DNA of 29,188 nt, taken from Elysia marginata (lineage: Eukaryota > Mollusca > Gastropoda > Plakobranchidae). The stretch spans positions 101,247 to 130,434 of the forward strand of contig BMAT01005247.1 of assembly GCA_019649035.1 (NCBI GenBank), given 5' to 3'. Below, piece by piece: positions 1 through 9,165 of this stretch (positions are counted from its first letter, which is position 1; the number at the start of each line of letters is the position of its first letter). The position numbers were made by a program, and so were the translations under genes. The notes beneath the pieces were generated by a model, which had not been told where the DNA came from, made no database searches, and saw nothing but the letters and a program-made list of their open reading frames with translations.

Positions 1-40
1 CGCGCTCTCTCTCTCTCTCACCCTCTCTCTCCTTCTTGGT
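1..40. repeat. CT-rich microsatellite at left edge
   Basis: The window opens in an imperfect (CT)n tract with a short ACC interruption, followed by CT/TT-rich sequence to about 55. It is a simple repeat with no coding content. It lies exactly at the sequence end, like the CT tract at the right edge. Confidence 0.9.
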
Positions 41-860
41 TTTTTTCTCCCTGGCATATCCTTTCATTGCCCAGTACAAAGATCTATATGTGATTATCTG
101 GACATATTTGGATCTATTTTCGTAGCAAGGCATGGCTAAAGTGTATGCGACAAAGGAAGTGTTAATTTCACCCAAAAAAAACCTTTAAAGGGCGTATAAC
201 TTTCCAGGTACCTACTTCTGAGTGGTGACACATTTTTTAATGGTTTATAAAGCTAATGACCAATATTGTCTTGCGGGCAGGGTATTTTTTTTCAACTCCG
301 TTACTTATTAAACTGATATAAGGAAGATAATACAAATAAAGTGAAGTACAATTTAATCTTCTAATAAAAGCACTAATTGTCCTAGAATTAAAACTTACTG
401 GAAAAGTAAACTTTATCAAAGTATATTACACAACATCATTGCAGTTTGATTTATAAAGCTTGGTGATTTCATATTTTTAACTTAACTTTGTATATCTGGC
501 AACTTAAAGCTTTAAAAATGTTTAAACAGAAAAAACGCCTTTAACATGTAATATTTCTTTATAAGATAAGTAAGGCTTTTTGAAATTTAGATTTATACAA
601 GGAAAGACACGTCTTTCAATACACTTTTTGTATTATAGATGAAATGTGGAACTTTAAATTGCCAATAAAAGGCTCAGATAGGAATAATTAAGTATCACAT
701 TGAATGTCATGAATTTCCGGTCACCGATCAACGTAACAGAATTGCTTTTCCTGTGGCTCTTCAAACTTACAGAAAGACAGTCATTACATCTTTCATAGAA
801 GCGAAACTATTGAGTTAGTGTGAGCACCTTGTCAAACTTTATGACGAGCATGAATTATGC
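41..860. other. AT-rich non-coding DNA
   Basis: This stretch is AT-rich with short A and T runs. I see no open frame with exon-like composition, no tRNA-like boxes and no recognisable transposon end. Confidence 0.6.
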
Positions 861-975
861 ACGAGCACTTAGCTCGCTCTTGAGGTGCTTGCAAAGATAA
901 GCCAATGATGGCCGGCGGGCAGTGCATCAAGAGATCTTGATTTACACGTTACTCCTACGCAGCACTGCCGATATT
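861..975. repeat. GC-richer patch with nested inverted repeats
   Basis: This patch is clearly richer in G+C than its flanks. GGCAGTGC at 918-925 is repeated inverted as GCACTGCC at 962-969. Directly after the left arm, ATCAAGA (926-932) and TCTTGAT (935-941) form a second, near-perfect palindrome with a 2-nt spacer. A transcript could form a compound hairpin. No known family is recognised, so it could be a decayed mobile-element end, a regulatory patch or chance. Confidence 0.5.
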
Positions 976-1949
976 AAACAGCAGGTCAAGCTTTTTTATA
1001 TTATTAAGTGTTAGATGCGAAAAAGAAGGGAGGAAAATATATGAAAGAAGGGAAGCGAGGTAAAAAAAACTGAATAGAACGATGTAAAAAATCAACGATT
1101 GAAAGGATTACGAAAGGCACTTAGGTAAACACAAATGAACTATGAGGAAAAGGAAAGAAAATCTTTTTTTTTTTACTTGCTATTGTAAGAAAAAACCTAG
1201 GATATATTCATTATATGGATTTATGCTGCTTTTACCACATTTTATGGCACAATAAACAACTGCTGTTTGCAAAAGGAGAAACGCATTATTATGAACGTGC
1301 AAAACAATTACAAGTGAAATTGAGATCCATTGACAAAAGAAAAAAAAATTAGCAGGATACGGGGCTGTAGGTTCATACAAACACCAAGAAACAAGCACCA
1401 AATCGGTTACCACATGATATTTTTTTAAAAGCGCAGGGTGTCTTCCTGATTATCAACACCTGCATACACTAATTGAAAGTTGCAATCATGATAGTGTGTT
1501 TTAGGACAGGAAGGAGGTCCTCATGTTACTAAAATCAAATGGCTTTTATTCTAGATTCATGAGTTCTTTGCAACGAATCATACATAACGCGTTTTATTGC
1601 CAAGCGATTTAACAAAAATGTGTTTATCATTATAGACTAACAGAAAAAAAAATGAACCAAAGGAATCCGTTGTCCAATACTTAAGTTCTATCAGCACCAT
1701 GACGTATTTATTCAGCAAAAGAACTGATGGCACGCCACGAACAACACAGCCTATCACTAAAACAACGACGTGAGAAAATCCAGTTTGAAGATACAAAACT
1801 CACTTTGCATAAGGTCTTGGATGATCTTTCTTTGACAAAATAAGTCTTTACTTTTTAGGCGTTGTAAAAAAGAATATGATAGCAATCGGCGAAAATTAAT
1901 ATACGTTTATTGTTCATTAAAGGCTTACGCAGGATGAACAACAACTAAA
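976..1949. other. AT-rich non-coding DNA
   Basis: The sequence is A-rich on the plus strand, with purine-rich runs near 1017-1180. Open frames here are short and give biased, low-complexity peptides. Nothing else is seen. Confidence 0.6.
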
Positions 1950-2037
1950 TATATAGTAATTATAATTCTAATAATAATGATGCTAAAAGTAAAAAAAAAT
2001 TAATAAAATAGTTTTTATAATAATAATGACGAGAACG

Positions 2038-2099
<62 letters not shown>

Positions 2100-2215
2100 A
2101 AGAAGAAGAATAACAACAACAATTATAATAATAACAACAACAATAAAATATTAATAATAATAATAATAATAATAATATAAATATTAATAACAATAATAAT
2201 AATAACATTATTAAT
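1950..2215. repeat. Compound trinucleotide microsatellite (AAT/AAG/AAC)
   Basis: An (AAT)n block at about 2038-2070 runs directly into about 13 copies of AAG (2070-2110). This is followed by AAC units, more AAT units (about 2150-2176), and mixed AAT/AAC to 2215. The AAG block is a pure purine strand about 41 nt long, of the kind able to form triplex DNA. Reverse-strand frames here read as poly-Ser/Leu/Tyr and are artefacts. Confidence 0.95.
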
Positions 2216-2486
2216 AGCATTCAATTCAACTAGAATCTCTCTTTCCTCTTATAGTTCTTTCATTGCCTTTGGCTGTTTTTTTTTTTCTTGTCCTGGTCAA
2301 AAAATCTCTTGGGTCATTTTTCCAAGAGCAGAAATTACTGAACATAACAAATGAGTTTTATGGGGTTTTTTTCCTGTCAAATTTCATTTTAATACAATTT
2401 TTATTCCGAAAATTCTAAATTCTGGACTTCAACCTGACTGATACCAACGGGTGGTGTTGCGCGTTATCTTACTGCTGATTTACACA
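2216..2486. other. AT-rich non-coding DNA
   Basis: This is T-rich sequence between the trinucleotide array and the SINE tail. No gene or structured element is seen. Confidence 0.5.
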
Positions 2487-2489
2487 ACT

Positions 2490-2803
2490 AAAGTAAGTAA
2501 AGAGCGGTGTTATATAGCCCCTAACTTACTGATATGCCCTAAGCACTCTAAATAGGCTCCCGACAGACCATTACCAATCAAATCACCTCATGAGCTCACA
2601 GAAGAGAAATAAAGCGTATCATTCTAGCAATATCCTTCACTGCCTAGAGTGGGGTACTTCTTTAACGTATTGGTGACACTAAAAAATATGTGTAAATTGC
2701 CTTTATCAAGGACTTAACGTAGACCTGCCGCAAGTTCGACTCGAACCTTCGACCTCTCGGTTTGAAAGCTGAGCGTCTGCCACTAGACCACAACGCCACT
2801 AGG
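2490..2803 (-). mobile_element. tRNA-derived SINE, copy 1
   Basis: Read on the minus strand, the element starts with a tRNA-like head. The A box TGGTCTAGTGG lies at 2790-2780 and a B box close to GGTTCGAGTC lies at 2747-2737. Between them is an anticodon-like stem-loop (CTCAG/CCGAG) with a TTTCAA loop. The body follows, with GTCCTTGATAAAGGCAATTT at 2713-2694, then GTACCCC and TAGGCAGTG. It ends in a GGCTATATAACACC tail near 2520-2507 with a short AAGTAA tail at 2491-2500. The body aligns by eye with the element at 4745-5080. The acceptor and T stems pair poorly, so this is a retroposon and not a functional tRNA gene. Pol III transcription and LINE-supplied retrotransposition are inferred from the SINE class. 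Boundaries are approximate and no clear target-site duplication was found. Confidence 0.8.
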
Positions 2804-3119
2804 TCTACTGAAGGGAAACCGATTATGTCAGAGGTCGGGTGACAGAAGTTGTCTATCAAGCGATGATAAAAAAATATCAACAAATCTTACAACATACGAC
2901 GACTAAAATAAAATGGACAAGCAGTTATGCCCGTAAAGGATATTTTTATTTCCTTACGCGCATGGCTGTTGAAAATTTAAGAAAACAGTTTGAAAGCAGA
3001 TGTAGACTACTAAACAACAGTATTTGGCATTCCTCCGGATTTTCCCCATTTCAATCTAAGATTTTCTTAAGCTTTAGGTTACCGATAAACGACCATTTGA
3101 TGAAAAAGTAGTTTATATT
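2804..3119. other. Non-coding DNA between SINE and CpG patch
   Basis: The plus-strand open frame at 2839-3111 overlaps plain AT-rich sequence. Its product matches no family I know, and no splice or promoter context supports it. No other feature is seen. Confidence 0.45.
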
Positions 3120-3465
3120 GCAACTTTTCGGGTGATATGTAAAACTTTCGGAGGCACTTCTAATAGTAGACGATGCGCGTAGTGTGACGTAAATATTATT
3201 GTTTTTGTAGAAGTAGGGCAGGCGTACATAAGAAACAAAATGGCGGACACTTCGGAACAGAGGAATACCGATACAATTTGGGGTAGCGATTTGTGAGGGC
3301 TGTGCAATACAGCTTTCCGACTGAGAGGCCCATAGCTTATACCATGTAGCCCCTACACTTCTTAAAAACAAAGTTTCATGGCGGAGGTCCTTGCTTAGCA
3401 TTTCGAGCATCTCCACATAAAGGCTACTTCTCTTCGCTGCAAATTTGATACTTTTAAAATCATTC
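3120..3465. promoter_or_regulatory. CpG-rich patch with CRE-like and YY1-like sites
   Basis: G+C and CpG are clearly raised over about 340 bp compared with the flanks. A CREB/ATF-type word TGACGTAA lies at 3185-3192. A YY1-type word CAAAATGGCGGAC lies at 3236-3248 and a second CATGGCGGAG at 3377-3386. The first also places an ATG at 3240 in a good initiation context (AAAATGG), opening an 18-codon frame (MADTSEQRN...) that stops at 3294-3296. In animals, YY1-type words often sit just downstream of transcription starts. This may be a small promoter or first exon, or a fragment of an old repeat. The minus-strand open frame across it begins at TTG and resembles no known protein. Confidence 0.35.
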
Positions 3466-4741
3466 AATCATCTTTATGAAAATGTCGATTTTGAAACCAC
3501 ACAAGTTTGAGGTTAATAAAAATGTCATGGGCGAATGTGGGGTTATGTTTGTGTGTTGGCTGACATGTTTATTACTCTTCTAGCCAACTCAACATCAAAT
3601 GATCAGTGTGTGGCCATTCTCGGCTGACATTACTTTCTTTTGTCATCTGGAAATGTAGTATAATTAGAAATGGGGCAAATCAATGTGTTGTAGAAACGAA
3701 TAACTGTTTGTTTTGTAGGAATCAAAAGAAAAAAAAGGTTAAGAAACCTCGTGGGAAGCTTTATCGCTAACTGAAAACCAGTGGAATTGTTTTCGCTGCA
3801 TCAATAAATACTATGTTAGACTAAAAATTGAAAAAAGTTTGACGTGAACATCAAATTTGAATATAATTTCTATACAAGTATAACAAGGTTTCAAATGGCA
3901 TTTCTTTTTTATACGAGACAATATAATGGGTTTTCTTTTCGCCGAGGTTATGAATCAAAACAACAAAGAGGGCATTAGGAATGATAGTTTTTCCGTCTCT
4001 TTTCATCCAAAGTGCATTTAGGTTATGTATTCTATTAGAGAGCAAATGACATGTTTGTTTGGCTCTTACATTTGGAATATATTACTTGATTTTTTTTCAA
4101 AAGCTCAATGTTCTTGTAAACATTATGCTCTAGAATACACCAGGCCCAGCTTGTTCCGTTTACTTTTGGTTGTTACTTAAAAATGGTTTAACGATACTCT
4201 ACTCTTTTTTTTCTGTCTGCTTTGCTTCCTTCCAGTTCCCAGTATTAATTTTTGTTATGCGCAAATAGATGTTATGGCGCATTTCCGACCACTATACATG
4301 ATTATTCGTAACATTAACTTTTATTTTGTGATTCTTCGGTTTCATTTCTTGCTCTCCTAAGAGTACTTCCACATTTACAACTTTTTCCTCCCATTTGCTG
4401 GTATTCTTTTTAACTGTGTGTAGACATAACTTACTCCTCATGCTCCTTTCTCTCCTGCTCATTCTATTGTTCTTGAAGCTTGAAAAGAACATGGGTCTGG
4501 AGAGAAATACCTACGTAAGCTTTTAAATTGTTCCGATATCCCTTAAACAGTGAGAGTTGTGATCATTTTTCTTATTAATATAATAATTTGACAGAAAAAC
4601 AATAAGAAAATAAATACTTCTGTTCAGTGAATGGACTCTGCACTGTTATCAATGGATCTACTAAATAGTGCGCGGCATGTGCTCCACTTTTCCGTGGATG
4701 TTGCTGCTCGTTGTTGCTGTGTCTGTAAAAGAGTATTATAA
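3466..4741. other. AT-rich non-coding DNA
   Basis: No exon-like frame, repeat family or structured element is recognisable. The open frames at 3851-4045 and 4292-4492 on the minus strand are short and unsupported. Confidence 0.55.
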
Positions 4742-4744
4742 TGA

Positions 4745-5080
4745 CACAACAACAAAAAATGGATTATAATCTTCCACCGCCGAAGGCAGTCTCAAGACTT
4801 TACATATTTCCCCCAGCAGGCCAATACAAACCAAAGCAAATTCAACTCATATTTCAGAGCATTGCAGCACGGCTGCCAGTTAGGCGCTCAAATACTAACA
4901 TTCTGCAAAGTTCAAGCACTGCCTATAAGCAGGTACCCATTTTACAGGTTGGTGGACTGAGACAAATGTGAATAAATTGCTTTCCCAAGGCAGGTACAAC
5001 ATGTTTCGTGGTGGGAATCGAGCCCGCGACCACCGGATCACAAGTCCGACGCCCTAACCACAGAGCCACGCTGTTCCACT
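4745..5080 (-). mobile_element. tRNA-derived SINE, copy 2
   Basis: On the minus strand the head reads as a good tRNA-like unit. The A box TGGCTCTGTGG lies at 5068-5058 and the B box GGCTCGATTCC at 5024-5014. A TCGGA/TCCGG stem lies between them, closing a CTTGTGA loop, and the T stem pairs at 4 of 5 positions. The body then reads TGCCTTGGGAAAGCAATTT at 4992-4974, GGGTACCTGC and TAGGCAGTG. The 3' part, 4804-4761, reads TGTAAAGTCTTGAGACTGCC and ends near TATAATCC, followed by a GTTGTTGTG tail. It shares body landmarks in the same order with the element at 2490-2803 but has a different tRNA-like head. The plus-strand open frame at 4741-4971 is just the antisense of this element. The exact ends and target duplication are not resolved. 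Confidence 0.88.
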
Positions 5081-5785
5081 AATAGCAAAACTAATAACTT
5101 TGATGATGTTGACAGTATTGATAATAATGCTAACAATATATAAGATTAACAACGTTGAAGTGATAATAAAAATAGGAAGAACAATAAAGCAATAATACGT
5201 TTGTAAAAGCGAGTTTTGTTAAGTTATAAAAAATGACCTTGTGCAATATTAGTCTATTTCAATGTTTATATATTTTATAATTTGTAATCTTGTCATCTTT
5301 TAAGATTTTCGTATCTGTTTCACTAAATATTGGTTTTATAATCAATTCGTTAAAAACATATTAAGCCTATAAAGAAATGTGGCAACCGCTCGAATGTTCA
5401 ATGGTGTATTAAAATACAATACAGTATTTACCCGCAATAAACGGTAACTTTTGATTAGCAATTGCCTTGGAAGACAAAAAAGCGTGCTAGCGATTTTCAT
5501 CAACTGAAGAAACATTAGATTATTTTCAAAACGACAAAAGATTTGAGGGTCTCGGCTTGCAGAAATAGCAATCTGGTGCTTAGAGAGTAACAATTTGTTT
5601 TAACAAAAATAATCTGAGAGCAAACATTAAAAATCTGCTTGTACTTTCTTTCGGAAATTTTATCAATCCTATAACCGTTACAGCTTTGTTTGGTTTCCAT
5701 ACCATTAGCAAAAAAGTCTTTATTAACTATCATCTTTAACGTTTTGGTTTTAGTAAAATCTCTGCACACAATAAAAGATTTGTGT
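5081..5785. other. AT-rich non-coding DNA
   Basis: Around 5098-5190 the sequence is rich in AAT/AAC-type triplets, like a decayed microsatellite. The rest is plain AT-rich sequence. No gene is seen. Confidence 0.55.
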
Positions 5786-5790
5786 AGTAC

Positions 5791-5835
<45 letters not shown>

Positions 5836-5870
5836 CAACAGAAGGAGGAGGAGCAGGAGCAGCAAATGTA
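5786..5870. repeat. (TAG)n microsatellite and purine-rich triplets
   Basis: About 13 copies of TAG occupy 5791-5830. They are followed by a GGAGGAGGAGCAGGAGCAGC-type tract at about 5842-5863. Both strands stay open here only because of the repeat, giving poly-Ser on plus and poly-Leu or poly-Thr on minus. The peptides are artefacts. Confidence 0.93.
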
Positions 5871-7613
5871 GAAGGAAGAGTAAAAGCAATCATTGTAGTG
5901 GAGGGAAAAGTAGAATGAAAATGCCTGAGAAACGACAACGATCTATGTGTATTTTCCAATATTATCAGGTATTTTGTAAGATAAGTACGCTTGAAGTCTT
6001 TAATCTTATGACGACCTGTAAAACTAACATGATAATAACATTTGTCTAAACAAGTAAGTACACTCTACTCACGATAAAACAAACAAAAAGTTTGCTTCTG
6101 TGATGCTTCTACACTATATATTGACGCCGCAGCACGAGTTGATCTTCAACAAATTGAGAAAAGCAACAGTAATTGACATAAAACTTCCATCAACTGTCAT
6201 CTCGTTAAAATAACTGAACTAAGTTGTAGAGAAATTATAGAAGGGACGGTTTTCACTGTGAAATTGGTCTGAGATGTTCCAGATGATTGTTCGTCAAACA
6301 CGACATACAATTGAAAGCTACAATAATTTCTATAACTTTCAGCTGAGAGTAGACATATAAGGAGAAAGGAGAACGGTAACTAGCACGTAAGGGAGAGACA
6401 ATGATGATAGCTGTGAAATGAGATGGATTGGTTATACCCTCAGCTAACCAATTTGAAGTCTCTACAAAGAGACAACCTAATGGTTAACGTCGTGTAGAAA
6501 ATCATAGCTGGAACTCTTGATATTTTGTAACGTTATATTATTTTTGTCCTCACTTTGTATTTACAATTTCCTCGCTTATGTTGACCGGGCTTAAATGATT
6601 TTTTGTATCACGTCTTAGACAACATACACGATTACGTGAGTGATAAACAGGATGATTTGTACAAAAATATTTTTATTAAGTCTAAAGCTTTTGCAAGCAA
6701 TAAGAAACCTTTAAATAGAACCAAAACTAGTTTGGGTTGCTGAAAAGTTTTTAAATTAACAGCTAAAAGAGGTATTTGCCACCTTAATAGCACCTTAAAA
6801 CTATCCAACACTTTTAATTATTGACTACTGAAGGCTGTTTATCACTTCTTGTGCTAGATTTTGAGCAGCCACAGCTACAGAATGCCTCTCACTTCTCTTC
6901 CTTATAGCCATTTAAATGAATGTTAGGTTTTTTTACTTTGTTCAGAAAGTATATTTCCTCATGTTCTTAAATCAGCATATCATATAATAACAAAAAATTC
7001 ATCTCACAATTACTCATGTTGCTTGTGAGTGGAGTTTCTTCTTGGTTAAAATATGCCTTTAAAAAAAAAGAAGTGAAGACGTTTTGTCAAGTAAACTCTA
7101 AACCTAGGTCTCCAAATTTTAAACTTTTTTTTATCGAGTTAAAAATGGCCACGGTTTTGATATGTATGTTTTGTCTATAAAGGAAAAGAAGGGAGTTGGG
7201 TTGACATTTTTTTTAGATGATTTTAGATTTCTTTTGCCTTTTTACTCTTTTCCCTTACATAATGAGAACTGTGATCATTGTAATAAAATAATATTCTCGT
7301 CTAGCTCCCCTGTTTTCCCTACTAGTAACTATGTATGGTTCAGTCTACCTATCTGCTTGCACCCAACTTCCTAAAATAGTATGAACCTGACATTTCTTTA
7401 AGAATATCAATAGACAATTTTCTATCAGAATAAAAAAAGTAACATTTGGCGTTGAATACATTTGAGATCTGCAATATTTAATGGGTCTAGCTGTAGAATC
7501 TTGCAATAATAGGTATCAGAAAGAACAAGTACACTTATGTAACATGATTATACAGTTTACGGAAAAGATTCGTCTACCTCTCTATCTCACAAAAATGCGC
7601 TTTAGATTAGAAA
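5871..7613. other. AT-rich non-coding DNA
   Basis: No exon, tRNA-like box or transposon terminus was recognised over this 1.7 kb. Short open frames such as 7162-7374 are T-rich and unsupported. Confidence 0.55.
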
Positions 7614-7669
7614 AACCGAATACCAGTAATCGAACTTCAAGAACCGAATACCGGTAATTGAACATCGGG
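7614..7669 (+). repeat. Two-copy 28-bp tandem duplication
   Basis: AACCGAATACC(A/G)GTAAT(C/T)GAAC occurs at 7614-7635 and again at 7642-7663, differing at 2 of 22 positions, with a 28-bp period. The last six bases of each unit differ more. It is a small local duplication of unknown role. Confidence 0.8.
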
Positions 7670-8093
7670 TTTATTTCCGAAATTCTTATTGCTTTCGTGA
7701 CTTTTTGTGAGACTGGCAGGAAAGATTAGTCCATCCTATTTCAAATAGAAGACTAAAATCCTTGACTTTTATCGATTCATCTTTTAATCAATAACTCTTT
7801 AAAAAATCTAAATCCTAGTCAAGCTAATTTTTCCGAATCAAATTACACGAGCCGAGTAAATATAATCAATGCGTCTAACCATTGTTGAATATACACAGAT
7901 TTGATGAAATGAAAGCTTAAGTTTTACATATTTGTCACAACTTTTGTTCTCATTGATTTGTTTAAATTAAACTCTTCTCTAGGTAACATTGTATCTGTTA
8001 TCTTCGTTTACTATACCGCTAAGCTAGGATTCTAAGCAAAGGGTATACGAAAACAGATTTTATAGAGCAGTGGTCATGTTAAGCTGGGCACCA
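7670..8093. other. AT-rich non-coding DNA
   Basis: Ordinary AT-rich sequence. I see nothing that can be annotated. Confidence 0.5.
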
Positions 8094-8280
8094 CCGTCAT
8101 TTCATGCTGGATGAGCTCAGAGCTTGTCGATTTTTGTATGTGGCGCGTCCAATTTGCCACTGCATAGTCCTGTTTCCGGTTGGCGTGCCGGGCCGGACTG
8201 AGACTGGCGACAAATCCGAGGCCAGAGAGTCTCGGGTACAGAGCATCTCTGTAGTTGTGACGTGGGGCTATTTTAGATCG
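8094..8280. other. GC/CpG-rich island with compact hairpins
   Basis: This stretch has more than a dozen CpGs in under 200 bp and sits in DNA that is otherwise CpG-poor. GAGAC-TGGC at 8200-8208 can pair with GCCA (8221-8224) and GTCTC (8229-8233) around a 12-nt loop, with a GAGA bulge. Just after it, ACAGAG (8238-8243) and CTCTGT (8247-8252) form a perfect 6-bp hairpin with a 3-nt loop. The frames open here (ATG at 8104 on plus, another on minus) give arginine- and serine-rich peptides that I do not recognise. They are better explained by composition. It could be a small CpG island, a structured RNA or a transposon fragment. Confidence 0.4.
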
Positions 8281-8499
8281 AATCAAGATTCTGTTTCAAC
8301 AGGTTTTTTTCTACTGGAAAACCATAAAGCAAGTCACGATTGCGACGTTTCTTGGAATGGTAAAACTCATGAATCTCTTTTTTCGTAGGGAGTTTTTTTT
8401 TTTTTTTGAGAAGACGAAAAAGGAAAATGTTGATTGTTGAGAAAAAAAAGGGTAAAATTAGATGAAGTGAGAAAACATTGGTATAAAAAAGTCCGCACA
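8281..8499. other. Non-coding DNA with a T-run
   Basis: Plain sequence with a long T-run around 8393-8407, followed by purine-rich DNA. No feature is supported. Confidence 0.45.
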
Positions 8500-8662
8500 T
8501 CTTTCTCTATCTCTCGCTCCCCGTCTCAACATCTCGCTCTCTGTCTTTCTCTATCTATGTCTGTCTGCCTCTCTCTCTGTCGTTTTGTCTTTGTTTTTTT
8601 TATTGTTCTTTCTTTGTTTTTCTTAGTCATTTGTTCCTTAGTCTTTTTTCCTGTCTCTCCTT
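8500..8662 (+). repeat. Degenerate CT/TCTG polypyrimidine tract
   Basis: Imperfect CTCT, TCTG and TCTA units, grading into T-rich sequence, cover about 160 nt with almost no purine runs on the plus strand. The plus-strand open frame across it (8434-8715) is a Ser/Leu/Phe artefact. Confidence 0.9.
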
Positions 8663-9040
8663 ACCGTTCTGTTATTTCGAAATTTGAAACAAGAATTACT
8701 AAGGATACCTCTTGATAACATGAGGCAGATTTTATTTTATCATCAAAACTGCATATCATAGATAAAAAAAGTATTGTTTACAATTTGTTTTTCCTTACTG
8801 GGTGCGTAAAATAGTCACTTCATCTAAATAGTGATTTCGGTATATATTTGCCAAGTTTCTAACGGTTTTGCCTGTCCTTGGTTCTATGTTTGAGAACAGC
8901 AAGTGAAGAAGAGGACGAGGGGGGGGGGAGGATTAATAAAAATGGTTTATTTTGATAAGTCGATATATGCGGGCCGATCTGAAAGTTTGTTCGGACGACT
9001 TTTAACAACCAGACCTCGGAAGGCATTTTTCCTCTCTCCG
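8663..9040. other. Non-coding DNA with a 10-G run
   Basis: A run of ten Gs lies at 8919-8928 inside the purine tract GAAGAGGACGAGG...GGAGG. The rest is AT-rich and no gene is supported. Confidence 0.6.
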
Positions 9041-9165
9041 TCTCCACTTATTTTTCTTTCTTCGTCATTGCCTATTTTCTTTAGCGTCTCTTTCTCTCTC
9101 TCTCCCTTTCTCTCTCTCTCTCTCGCTCTTTCTCTCAATCTCTCTCTGCCTCTGTCTCATTGTAT
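9041..9165 (+). repeat. CT-rich microsatellite
   Basis: Imperfect (CT)n with TTT, CCC and CG interruptions, densest at 9087-9158. Overlapping frames on both strands are repeat artefacts (Ser/Leu on plus, Arg/Glu on minus). Confidence 0.92.

Noticed and set aside
1960..2220. Poly-Ser/Leu/Tyr open frame on minus
   Set aside because: It is a translation of the trinucleotide microsatellite.
2720..2803. Functional tRNA gene
   Set aside because: A and B boxes are present, but the acceptor and T stems pair badly and a SINE body and tail follow.
3051..3467. 138-codon open frame on minus
   Set aside because: It begins at TTG, shows no domain I recognise, and overlaps a CpG-rich patch better read as regulatory or repeat DNA.
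4741..4971. 76-codon plus-strand open frame
   Set aside because: It is the antisense of the SINE at 4745-5080.
4997..5075. Functional tRNA gene
   Set aside because: The head folds only partly, the acceptor stem is incomplete, and it continues into a SINE body.
5690..6049. 119-codon plus-strand frame with poly-Ser then Arg/Ser stretch, resembling an SR-type protein
   Set aside because: The Ser run is the (TAG)n repeat and the Arg/Ser part is the purine triplet tract. No RRM or other domain is present.
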